Source: Cepaea nemoralis
Lineage: Eukaryota; Mollusca; Gastropoda; Stylommatophora; Helicidae
DNA length: 64,000 bases
Assembly (NCBI GenBank): GCA_014155875.1
Contig: JACEFZ010005555.1
Location: 36,001-100,000 of the forward strand
Direction: 5' to 3'
The notes below the pieces were generated by a model. That model ran no database searches. It had not been told where the DNA came from and saw only the letters and a program-made list of their open reading frames with translations. A program made the translations under genes and the position numbers. Numbering within the stretch: position 1 is the first letter of the stretch; every line of letters starts with the position of its first letter. Below are positions 36,012 to 45,969 of the stretch, in pieces.

Positions 36012-36687
36012 ACAGACACAAACACACACACTTGCGTCAAGGAAACATGCGGAAACATGCGCCAACTTCGAGCAGAGGCAAGAATTGTGCAGAATCTTAG
36101 TGAAGAGAGGATGACTCAAACAGCAGCTGTTTCACCAGTGTAGAATGCCATAGACCCAAGGGAACGTAATACAACCTAGTATAGCCTAGTACAGTAGAGA
36201 CAGATAGACTGGTGTACCGAGAAAGGTCACCGCTGTTTACGTCAAGAGTAGGTGAGCCTGTATCTTGGGCCAGACTCGCGTCCAACGGACCATGCCAGGC
36301 GACACCAGATTCACGGGGGGTTGAGAACCCATGATACGGAAGAGCGAAGCAAATTGAGGCAGATAGGTTAAGACTAGTGACATGGACGGACGTAGAGTTG
36401 TGGTTGTGAATCCCGAATGTGTAGTTTGATAGCACGACTGTATGAGCCTGTATATACGATTGCCGATGAGATGACTAGTCTGAATAACGAGTGCATGTTT
36501 GTATTTAACTAATGCTTTGTGTATATATCATTATTATAATAAGAATGATCAAGTGTTAACGATTCCGACAGTGAGTGTGGGATCAAATTGGTACATACCT
36601 GTTAAACACAGTCTCTGTGAGATTGTGCAGTGTACATTATTCAACATATTAAATTATATTATATTGAGCCGACTTATGTACGAGTGC
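35633..36687. other. unassigned sequence with a (CA)n microsatellite
   Basis: (CA)n at 35973-36004 with an interrupted extension to 36030. No gene is seen in the rest. Confidence 0.5.
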
Positions 36688-36814
36688 TTGTCGCGCGAGT
36701 GTAATAATCTAATCCCGGACGAACCCCCAATTGCTCTCTGTCAAGGACTCACTCTCCTTATAGAGCTAAACAGACAGTCCAAGGCAAAGAGAGATGATTA
36801 CACTCGCGCGACAA
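36688..36814. mobile_element. 127-bp foldback MITE
   Basis: Inverted repeats of 23 bp: TTGTCGCGCGAGTGTAAT plus AATCT at 36688-36710, and the complement at 36792-36814, with one mismatch. The interior is 81 bp of unrelated sequence. The superfamily is not known; no clear target duplication is visible. Confidence 0.75.
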
Positions 36815-36867
36815 AGAAAAGGATTGTTTAAACAAGATTGGACTTGAGTTGTAAAGACTACTAGTTG

Positions 36868-37557
36868 CACTCGGCACTGACAATGCGTCTGTCATGACAG
36901 GTGTAAACAATGGAGTATATCTTCTTCTTCTTCTTCTTCTTCTTCTTCTTCTTCTTCTTCTTCTTCTTCTCTTCTTCTTCTTCTTCTTCTTCTTCTTCTT
37001 CTTCTTCTTCTTCTTCTTCTTCTCCAGCGTTCCGAGCCATTGAGGTTCTTTGCTGCAGATACAGTCTGTCTCCATTCGTCTCTCTGGTTGACCTTCTCTT
37101 GCCAGTCGTTGATTCCGAAGTTCTTCATCTGGTACTAATTAGGTGTGTATGTCATTCCCTTCAGTTGGCAGTGTCACAGACTGCAGATGCTTGTCTGCCC
37201 AGGAACATAGAGTTCATGATTAGAGAAACATATAACTGGTTTTCTCACTCAAGTCTTCGTCAAGCAAAGTACAGGGAGCTTTTTACTTCAATAAATGATG
37301 GACAACATCCACTGAAGGTTGTTCAATTAAGCCAGACACGATAGATGTCCATTCAATCTGCCATTGTCAGAATATTGCATCAGTGGGTCGAGCTCAGAAC
37401 TCATTTTGATGTAGCAAGACTCAACGAACGCTGTTATACAGCAGAACTTCTACATTCTATGTTTAGCGTCATGAAAAATTATGTGTATCTCATATTTCTC
37501 AAGCATATTCTCGGAGAAGTTCAAAGTGTAAATAACAAATTCGAAGCAGATCTCTAA
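36868..37557 (+). pseudogene. hAT-superfamily transposase fragment, broken
   Basis: Reading frame before the insertion: VALGTDNASVMTGVNNGVY, the conserved D-containing GTDGAxVM block of hAT transposases. After the insertion: HLVLIRCVCHSLQLAVSQ (the C..H core), then LFTSINDGQHPLKVVQLSQT, a TAG where a tryptophan is normal (the TRW motif), then SIQSAIVRILHQW and ERCYTAELLHSMFSV. The N-terminal zinc finger and the C-terminal dimerisation part are absent. A LINE stub with a long GAA tail (36921-37122) splits it. Dead, and no sign of domestication. Confidence 0.85.
36921..37122 (-). mobile_element. LINE 3' stub with (GAA)n tail inserted in the hAT fragment
   Basis: On plus, about 33 TTC triplets (36921-37022, one slip) precede about 100 bp which on the minus strand read NDWQEKVNQRDEWRQTVSAA, the C-terminal DR..WR tail of RTE-like LINEs. 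The usual stop codon region has been replaced by the GAA run. The adjoining TTCTTC/ATC sequence makes the exact duplication unclear. Confidence 0.75.
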
Positions 37558-38024
37558 TGTAACAATCTCTGATGTAACAATCTCTGATGAGCAATCTCTG
37601 ATGTAGAGAAGAAAGGATCTTGATTGCACTTATCCTGCAGTATCTTTGTAATAGTCTAGATATAATAATAATTTAAAGGCATCAATACGGTATCGGAATT
37701 AGCATTAAACGACAAACGCAATGGTTTTCACAAGATAGTTCAACACTCGGTATTAATACAAATACAAGAATATCGGTGCAAATATCTAAATTAACCTAAC
37801 TTGGCCAATTGATAAAGGAAGATGACACATGTTGGGTAATGACCTGAATGACAATAGCAAAAGGAACATTTTTAGCAATAAGAAATACGTCATTATCTCT
37901 AAATAAATATAACAGTTACCGATTATAGCACTAGTCAATTGATATTCACTCAACAAATCTTAAAGGAGCTGATATGAAACAAGACTAAATCGATAGGAAA
38001 TCATACCAACGCTTCAGAAATGTC
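37558..38024. other. unassigned sequence
   Basis: Begins with three short repeats of CAATCTCTGATG (37562-37610); otherwise nothing recognised. Confidence 0.5.
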
Positions 38025-38665
38025 GTTCATCAGACAACTAGGACGATTGTTCTCCAGACAAATAGGACGGTCATTCTTGAGACAGGTAGGACGGTCGTTC
38101 TTGAGACAACTGGAACGGTTGTTCTTGAGACGAGTAGGACGGTTGTCCTTGAGATATGTAGGACGGTCGTTTCTTAGACAATTAGAGCGGTCGTTCTTGA
38201 TACAAGTAGGACAGTCGTTCTTGAGACAAGTAGGACGAACGTTCTTCAGACAACTAGGACTGCTGTTCTTGAGAGAATTATCGCGGTAGTTCTTCAGACA
38301 ACTAAAACGTTCGTTCTTGAGACAAGTAGGACGGTCGTTTCTTAGACAATTAGAGCGGTCGTTCTTAAGACAAGTAGGACAGTCGTTCTTGAGACAAGTA
38401 GGACAGTCGTTTTTGAGACAAGTAGGACAGTCGTTCCTGAGACAAGTAGGACAGTCGTTCTTGAGACAAGTAGGACAGTCGTTCTTGAGACAAGTAGGAC
38501 GGACGTTCTTCAGACAACTAGGACGGTCGTTCTTGAGACAAGTATCGCGGTAGTTCTTCAGACAACTAGGATGATTGTTCTTTGGACAACTAGAACGGTC
38601 GTTCTTGAGACAACTAGGACGGTCGTTATTCAGGCAACTAGATTGTAGTTCTTCAGAAAACTAGG
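38025..38665. repeat. tandem array, 24-bp unit, about 26 copies
   Basis: Unit: GTTCTTGAGACAAGTAGGAC then AGTC or GGTC. The period divides by three, so it reads as an 8-residue repeat (SFLRQVGQ) in one plus frame. A 5-unit run is nearly perfect at 38385-38500. Not considered a protein. Confidence 0.95.
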
Positions 38666-38989
38666 ACGCATTTCTTGGATGGAAATGGGGACGTGAGAGG
38701 AAGTCATACAACAACTAAGCAAAAAAAGGAACTGTTGAAAGAAATAAAAATATAAATAAGATATGTTGGCCGTTTAAACAGACATAAGTATATTCTGAAA
38801 ATCATTATGAATGAAAGAGATCAGCGTAGAAGAGTTATCGAGAGTCAAAAATAGATATGGGCAAGATAACATCCAGCTGTGGGGAGGGTGTAATCTGAAA
38901 TAGTAAAAGCTACGAAAGCTGACTGCTAGGGGTCCATTGTGCTTCGTTTCATTGAGGGAGCAGGATAATGATGGTGGTAACGACGACAA

Positions 38990-39530
38990 AGATGCGTGTA
39001 TGATGATGACGATGATTATAATGAAGATAGTGATGAATATGGCTTTGATGAGGATGATGTTGATGGTGACAAAGATGATGTTGATAATTTTGATGGCGAT
39101 GATCATAACGATGATTGTGATAATAATAAGGATGAAAATAATGATGATGGTAATGGCGATGATTATGATGGTCTTGGTGATGAGAAAGATGGCAATAATA
39201 ATGATGATTATTACGACGATGATAACGAGGATAATGACGATGATTATACTGATAATGAAGGAAATGATGACGGCGATAACAATGAAGACGATATTGATTG
39301 TGATGATGATGATGATTATGAAGATAATTACAAGGATAGCGACGATTATGATGATATTGATTATTATTATTATTTAAATAGTTATGATTATTGTAACTAT
39401 TATTATTACGAAGATGGTGATGATGACGTTAATGATTATGCTGCTTGTGATGATGGTGATTATGGTGATGGCAATCATTATGATGATGACGACGACGACG
39501 ATGATGTTGATGATGATTATGAGGAGGAGA
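38990..39530. repeat. imperfect (GAT)n tract
   Basis: Strongly GAT/AAT biased triplet sequence, 540 bp, open in two frames as Asp- or Met/Ile-rich readings. Interruptions are spread evenly, as in an old microsatellite. Confidence 0.85.
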
Positions 39531-39599
39531 GTTTATGTCAGACATGCAAAGCCATATCGGCATGTACAACAGTGGACATGAGAAATGCATTAAATGGCT

Positions 39600-39960
39600 T
39601 ATGAAATCACGGCAGACTGAAAATAGTGAAATAATGAAAGAAGGAAGGACTGGAGGAACGAATGAAATAAAGAAGAAAGTGAGAAAGTTACGAAAGAAGA
39701 AAGGTAGGAAGAAAGGAAACAACCAAAGAAAAAATAAAGGAACGTAGAAGAAAAAAAAAAAGAAGCGGATACAGGAACAGGGGATGAAAGGAAGAACGGA
39801 AGGAACAACGGAGGAACAGAATCATGAAAGGAACGATATAAGAATGGAAGAAACGAAGAAAATAGGGAAGGAAGTAGGACATTAAAGGAAGGATGCATGC
39901 ACGAAATGTAAGAAGGAAGTAGGGAAAGAATGAAGGAGACATATATGCAAGATTCAAATA
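39600..39960. repeat. purine-rich GAAGGAA low-complexity tract
   Basis: Almost all A and G on the plus strand with no fixed period. Confidence 0.85.
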
Positions 39961-40579
39961 AACAAGCAAATTACCATAGAGTAATGAATAAACAAAAATA
40001 AACAGTCGGCCACTAATTAACAGTTAAGCAGAATCTAACGAGATGTAAACACAACATAAAAAGTCGAGTTAATGAAAACTACTCACGTTTTAATGTTATG
40101 TTGTCTGCAAAATACTGCACTCTCGCCAACGTTCGTTCACAATAGCTAGTTGTTTTGGTTCGTGAATTTTTTTAAAAAAATCATCTGTTACAACATCAAC
40201 CGTATTTTTTAATTTGTGATAATCTCTTACGAGATCATCGATCCATTGCGTCTTCCTCAGCATTGGCGGTTTAACTGACCTGTGTGCTGGAGATGGGTCA
40301 CACGAGGTGAGTGCCCTGATTTTGTTGCCGAAGAGTTCAAAGTTTCGGAGATAGAAGTGATGGTGGTGGTGAGAGGTGAGTGGGGGAAAAGTAGAGCAGG
40401 GTTTTTCCCTTCATTTACGAATACACATTGGCGGTTCGCCTGAACTGTTTTCTGTCCATTCCGCGAAGGAACAAATTAATTATTTTTTTTTAAAGGAAAT
40501 ACAAAGTGGCATAACCCATTTTATATTCGTTGGGATGTAGTGAGCACATTGTGCCAGCCCCATATTTTTAAAGACCGAC
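39961..40579. other. unassigned sequence
   Basis: No gene recognised. Confidence 0.5.
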
Positions 40580-40775
40580 CAACAATGGATGGCTGCTGTG
40601 GTCGATATCAAGACTGTGGTTTTTACTTCCCAAGACATTTCCTGGTACCAGCTTCAGGCTGGGTCGGTCTTGGAGCCCAAGCCAATTTACAAAAAACCTG
40701 CCTCGATGAACACTCGAACCTTTGACCTCTTGGTCAAGCGCGTTAGCCACTGTGCTATCGCGACTCCCATGACAG
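40580..40775 (-). mobile_element. tRNA-derived SINE, family 3
   Basis: The minus strand reads A-box-like TAGCACAGTGGCTAACGCG and B-box-like GGTTCGAGTGTTC with tRNA-like spacing, then the body shared with 21550-21750. Confidence 0.8.
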
Positions 40776-40789
40776 TTTATAACTTATTA

Positions 40790-41690
40790 ATAATTGTTTT
40801 TGACGTTCTTCCATTACAATCTATCATTATGTGCTTTGTCAGCTGGCGTAGGCGTTCATGTGTCTCCTCAACCCTCGGTCTTTGGTGTTTAGATCAACTC
40901 GGCTGATGAGATCCTTCCATGCCACTGTCTCATTCAATCCAGTATAATTTGTCACGGTTTGCCTCTACCTCCTCTTTCACTAATCTGTCCGGTTGTCACG
41001 ATGTTTTCCATCGCATTTCATCTCATTATTTGACCAAAGGTATGTGTGTGGCTTTCTCAAAATTGTGTATAATCTAGGCAATGGTAGTTACTCTGGCTGT
41101 CCAACGTGTTCGCAACATTCGGCTCAGAAACTAAATCACCATTGCTTCCAAGTGCTTCTTAATCTGTTCATTTACGTTTCATGATTCACATCCATGCAGT
41201 AAAACAGGTTCTTTATAACTGTTCAGTACTCTCTTTCTGACATTCAATGATAGTGACATTTTGCATACGATACTTTTCATTTTCTGATATGCAGCTTTTT
41301 CTTGACCTATTCTTTTAATATCTGTTATGCATCTTCCATCCGCTGTTATATTTGACCCTGGGTATTTAATTATTCAACATGGTTACGTTTTTTCCCTTTC
41401 TTTGGTTTTGTCATTCGTTGGTGTTATCTTTTTCTCCTTGATATAACCATTGTTTTTGTTTTCTTGATATTCAAGAACAGTCATGCTGTTTTTATTTTTC
41501 ATTCTCTGTTACTTCAGTGTCCAAAACTTGTTGTAGATCTTTCCCATTAATATAATTATTGTTTATTTTTCCCTTTTATATTCAAGGAAAGCGATTTGAG
41601 CACTCTCCGTTACTACATGTCCAAACTCCATTGAAGATCTGCTTTTTCATATATCAATTCTGTGTCATATGCAATAGCGTAGGCTGTTTA
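40790..41690 (-). mobile_element. RTE-like LINE (family 3), old copy
   Basis: Read in several frames on the minus strand: a YPGSNITADGRCITDIKR-like segment (41300-41360, the YLGS box region of RTE-like reverse transcriptases), then KMKSIVCKMSLSLN, and further on the C-terminal tail region (40850-41010). Many stops and shifts. Confidence 0.65.
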
Positions 41691-41844
41691 TATTATAACC
41701 TTTGACTCATATTCCGCATGAGATGCGGTACGGAGGAAAAATTGCTTTTGATCACGGTCATAAGGTGAAGGTGTTTGTTGTTGCTTGCCAAGTGGCGCTC
41801 ATATTGCATATACTGCATTACATTTATTTTCATTGTCTCGGTGG

Positions 41845-41935
41845 CGGAGTGACTAGAATGTTTGCCGGTTGGCCCTGTGGTCATGTCTTCGAGTTTTCGT
41901 AGAGGTGGGGGTGTTTTTTGTATTACTGAGCCTTG
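41845..41935 (+). mobile_element. tRNA-like SINE head
   Basis: GGTGGCGGAGTGACTAGAAT is A-box-like and TCTTCGAGTTTTCG a weak B-box. Followed by GGTGGGGGTGTTTTTTG. Family uncertain. Confidence 0.45.
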
Positions 41936-41974
41936 GTTAACTTTGCCTAAAATTGGAAGTGAAGACCGGCGGCG

Positions 41975-42575
41975 TTATATAGGCCACGTCACCAATCAAG
42001 TATCCACTGGTCTGTGGAAATATAGGTCATATCACCCATCAAGTATCCACTGGTCTGTGGAAATATAGGTCACATCACCCATCAATTATCCACTGGTCTA
42101 TGAAAATATAAGTCACATCACCCATCAATTATCCACTGGACTGTGGAAATATAGGTCATATCACCCCTCAAGTATCCACTGGTCTGTGGAAATATAGGTC
42201 ACATCACCCATCAAGTATCCACTGGTCTGTGGAAATATAGGTCACATCACCCATCAATTATCCACTGGTCTATGGAAATATAGGTCACATCACCCATCAT
42301 GTATCCACTGGTCTGTGGAAATATAGGTCACATCACCCATCATGTATCCACTGGTCTATGGAAATATAGGTCACATCACCCATCAATTATCCACTGGTCT
42401 ATGGAAATATAGGTCACATCACCCATCAATTATCCACTGGTCTGTGGAAATATAGGTCACATCACCCATCAATTATCCACTGGTCTATGGAAATATAGGT
42501 CACATCACCCATCAAGTATCACTGGTCTGTGGAAATATAGGTCACATCACCCATCATGTATCCACTGGTCTATGA
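41975..42575. repeat. tandem array, 43-bp unit, 14 copies
   Basis: Unit: GGTCACATCACCCATCAATT then ATCCACTGGTCTATGGAAAT then ATA. Copies differ at CAATT/CAAGT/CATGT and CTATG/CTGTG. Confidence 0.95.
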
Positions 42576-42625
42576 AACTGTCGGGCTAACCCCATATGCC
42601 CAATACGTTTCATAGCGTGGGAAAT

Positions 42626-42979
42626 GGTACTTTACTTTACTTTACTTTACTTTACTTTACTTTACTTTACTTTACTTTACTTTGCCTAAGTGTCTCTTAC
42701 ATTGTCATTTATAATATTAACAAATGATTGAACTTGACCAGAAGTAGTTTTACTTTACTTTACTTTACTTTACTTTACTTTACTTTACTTTACTTTACTT
42801 TATTTACTTTACTTTACTTTACTTTGCTTTGCTTTGCTTTACTTTACTTTACTTTATTTACTTTATTTACTTTACTTTACTTTGCTTTGCTTTGCTTTAC
42901 TTTACTTTACTTTGCCTAAGTGTCTCTTACATTGTCATTTATAATATTAACAAATGATTGAACTTGACCAGAAGTAGTT
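42626..42979. repeat. (TTTAC)n tracts with a duplicated 67-bp spacer
   Basis: Two TTTAC tracts (42626-42680 and 42747-42911) are each followed by the same 67 bp, beginning TTTGCCTAAGTGTCTCTTAC and ending GACCAGAAGTAGTT (42681-42747 and 42912-42979). The block of tract plus spacer, about 231 bp, has been tandemly duplicated, with the second tract longer and carrying TTTGC interruptions. Confidence 0.92.
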
Positions 42980-43259
42980 AAAGTGCACGTCTTGGCGACA
43001 TTCGCATCCTATTCTTGGCTGTCCCATGCAGCTTCGTCCATATTATTCACTTCTGCCTCTATTTCTCCTCTTCATGTGTGTTTGGGTCTTTCTTTTGCCC
43101 TGTGGATTAGAGACAACCGCCTTTCAGGTGTTCTCAATGTATGTTCTATACAGTGCTAGCGTCTTCCTTCATCTCTTGATTCACTGGTCCTGGTGTCTGC
43201 ATTATGTTATTTTTCACTTCTCCAAGGCAAGCCTTTCGTTTTTGTTTTTTTTAATTTAA
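42980..43259. other. unassigned sequence
   Basis: Possibly LINE-derived (minus-strand Trp/Arg-rich fragments) but no motif is firm. Confidence 0.35.
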
Positions 43260-43356
43260 TCTCATCTCATCTCATCATGTTCCTCTTGTACCTTGCGGTG
43301 TCGAGGTGAAGTATAAACTTCGTGAGAGTGCCCGGTTATGGGCTTCGTATATTAAA
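43260..43356 (-). mobile_element. 3' stub of the RTE-like LINE (family 1)
   Basis: About 95 bp identical by eye to 3288-3380, including the CTCATCTCATCTCATCATG tail, ending abruptly at CTTCGTATAT. A strongly 5'-truncated insertion with no visible divergence from the 3-kb copy, so recent. Confidence 0.92.
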
Positions 43357-43659
43357 TTAATGCATACCCAAAATTCAAGAGTCTAGTTCTCTCCATGAAC
43401 TCCACATTGATGCTTCTATCATATCATTTTTGTCCTTCTATATTCATTCATAATCTCGTAGTATCATAGTGTTAGTCGTTTTCACGTGTAATCAGTTGAT
43501 AAAAAGATTGTGTAAGACAATATAATAACAGAGAAGAAAGTAACAAACATAAAGTAACAGGTATCTAAGAAAATCATGGCATATTCCGCCATGAGGAAAA
43601 TCAGCTCATTGTTAGCTAATGTTTAGTTTCTGTCGTTAGTATGGTCTTGAAAATAAGCT

Positions 43660-43790
43660 GCATGTGCTTTACGTGATGTCACAATCAACCCCAGCATTTA
43701 TCCGCTGTTTGTGATTTACTAAGCAATTCTTACGTTTAGTAGTTTGACATTGCTTTCTAAAAGATCAACGCCCACACCATGGACATCACC
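43660..43790 (-). mobile_element. partial SINE, family 1
   Basis: Contains TGATGTCACAATCAACCCCA and AGTAGTTTGACATTGCTTTC; the head is lost near 43790. Confidence 0.65.
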
Positions 43791-44204
43791 TCAAGGATGT
43801 CTACTCCAATATCATCTGCAGCTTATTTCCAACCTCCTGCATGGTAAGACGGGGAAATGTGAAATTCCTTCACTGTCCTTAATCCCCAAGGGTGACTGTA
43901 TTGAGTCCATTCATTCTGATTTTAACAGTCCAAGAAATTTTGAAGTGTACATTGAGACTATTCGTTTTTGTTGGTTTTTTCCCCCGCCCTCATCCCAGAA
44001 GGCCTCTCCACTACTCCAGAATTAAAGATAATATCATATCCTCGTGTTTAGTGAAAGTCCACAGTAGGATTGGTACAGGTCTCCTTGAGTCAGGGGTAAA
44101 CTCGATACGTCTGATCCAGTATGGTCAATGACTGGATAAGCCAGATGGAACATAAACACATAAAATATAGTTGTCATAGAACTTTTATAACCAATGTAAC
44201 AAAC
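43791..44204. other. unassigned sequence
   Basis: No gene recognised; a 93-codon plus frame (43744-44025) overlaps the SINE and shows no motif. Confidence 0.45.
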
Positions 44205-44878
44205 ATTGCCCTTTCATCAATATTTAATGCACTGCTTCATGGCACACTAACACACAGTGAAACTTCATAAATATTTAGTAGTCTGCTTCGTGGCACTTTG
44301 ACAAACAGTGCCACTGCATCGAAATATTGGATACTGTTCCGTGGAACAGTAACAAACATTGCAGCATCATCAATATGTAGAACTCTGCTTCGTAGTAAAG
44401 TAACATACATTGTCACTTCATCAATATTTAGTAATCGCTTTCTTTTCACAGTAACATACCTTGCCACTAAATCAATATTTAGTACACTGCTTCGCCGCAC
44501 AGTAACACACAAATTACATCATCAGTATTTAATATACTGCTTCTTCGCACAGTAACACGCAAGTTACATCATCAACATTTAGTGCCTGATTCGTGGCACA
44601 GTAACACACAAGTTATATCATCAATATTTAGTACACTGCTTCGTGGCACAGTAACACACAAGTTACGTCATCAATATTTAGTACACTGCTTCGTGGCACA
44701 GTAATACACAAGTTACGTCATCAATATTTAGTACACTGCTTCGTGGCACAGTAATACACAAGTTACGTCATCAATATTTAGTACACTCCTTCGTGGCACA
44801 GTAACACACAAGTTACGTCATCAATATTTAGTACACTGCTTTGTGGCACAGTAACACACAAGTTACATCATGAATATT
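44205..44878. repeat. tandem array, 50-bp unit, about 13 copies
   Basis: Unit: ATCAATATTTAGTACACTGC then TTCGTGGCACAGTAACACAC then AAGTTACGTC. The last six copies (44580-44875) are nearly identical; copies at the left end are diverged. Confidence 0.95.
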
Positions 44879-45003
44879 GCCACTGGCGTAGTCACGATGA
44901 TGAGGTTGTGATAATGATGGTAGGTGATGGTAGTGGTCAAGATGATAATAGTGGTGGTGGTAGCCATGGTGATGATAACATTGATGATGAGGAAGCTATT
45001 ACT

Positions 45004-45088
45004 ATAATGAATGAATGAATGAATGAATGAATGAATGAATTAATTAATTAATTAATTAATTCATTAATTCATTCATTCATTCATTATA
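45004..45088. repeat. palindromic microsatellite
   Basis: (GAAT)n passes through (TTAA)n into (ATTC)n, so the left arm (ATAATGAATGAATGAATGAA) is the reverse complement of the right arm. The tract can fold into a hairpin along almost its whole length. Confidence 0.93.
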
Positions 45089-45214
45089 CTTTAACGCTAT
45101 ATTTTAAAATATTTCAATTTTTTATTATTAAAAAATTCAAGTAGTTTATAGTATCATGGGTAGTTGGACAGCAAAAGAAACAGTCAGATAAAAATACCGG
45201 CAAATCAACTATAG

Positions 45215-45682
45215 AAGAAACTGCAAAATATATTGTAATATCAATAAAATAAAGTGTCAGTGTGGTAGAAACATTCTAATAATAGTGAGTTATAACATAT
45301 TGTAATGTCAGTGAGATATAAAACATTCTATTAATAGTCAGATATAACATATTGTGATATCAGTGAGATATAAAACATCCTAATATTAGTCAAATATATC
45401 ATATTGTAATGTCAGTGATATTTAAAAAAAAACTAATATCCGCGAGACTGAAAACATGTTAACAGAAGCGACATCTAAAATACATAATTACATCAATGAA
45501 ATAGAAAACATTGTAATATTAGTGAGACAGAAAACATTGTAATATTAGTGAGATAGAAAACATTGTAATATTAGTGAGATAGAGAACATTGCAATATTAG
45601 TGAGACAGAAAACATTGTAATATTAGTGAGATGGAAAACATTGTAATATTAGTGAGATAGATAACATTGTAATATTAAAACA
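45215..45682. repeat. 26-bp tandem array, left part
   Basis: Unit: AAAACATTGTAATATTAGTG then AGATAG or AGACAG. The same array, in the same orientation, continues at 50795 on the other side of a 5.1-kb block of nested elements. Confidence 0.92.
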
Positions 45683-45788
45683 GGGTTTTCCGGTAGTGAA
45701 TTTGAATAACGATGGCACAAACCATAGATTGTAAGATGTATTGCCTGGCATATTTCGCATATAAGTGGCATATAAGTTTCGCATATAA
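45683..45788. mobile_element. foldback MITE, left arm
   Basis: AGATTGTAAGATGTATTGCC then TGGCATATTTCGC (45726-45754), with upstream TTTGAATAACGATGGCACAA, is inverted at 50742-50800 (GCGAAATATGCCAGGCAATA then AATCGTACAATCTAAGG). The arms match for about 55 bp with a few mismatches. Exact termini are uncertain because the outermost bases differ. Confidence 0.8.
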
Positions 45789-45937
45789 GAAGATAGTCGC
45801 TGTCAAGATGCAAGAGATTTTGGAAAGGGGGAAGCTTCTTCCAAGAGGCCTGGGGAGCTACAGGCCAGGAAAAGATACCTGGTCAAATGCAGCCACTTTT
45901 GTCTTTGACGTTTATGAGGGGTTCCAGAGTAGACAGG

Positions 45938-45940
<3 letters not shown>

Positions 45941-45969
<29 letters not shown>

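Noticed and set aside
36758..37128. Lys/Arg/Glu homopolymer-rich proteins, also at 55365-56070
   Set aside because: Readings of (TTC/GAA)n retroposon tails.
36868..37557. Domesticated hAT-derived host gene
   Set aside because: It lacks both ends, has an in-frame TAG at a conserved position, and is split by a LINE stub.
38020..38553. SFLRQVGQ repeat protein
   Set aside because: Reading of a 24-bp array; it has no start context, splice sites or flanking domain.
38996..39604. Asp-rich acidic protein of 202 codons
   Set aside because: Imperfect GAT microsatellite; the overlapping Met/Ile-rich frame is equally open and the end is not domain-like.
41975..42575. CRISPR array
   Set aside because: The 43-bp array, like those at 9013, 19085 and 44205, has contiguous units with no unique spacers, and the genome is eukaryotic.
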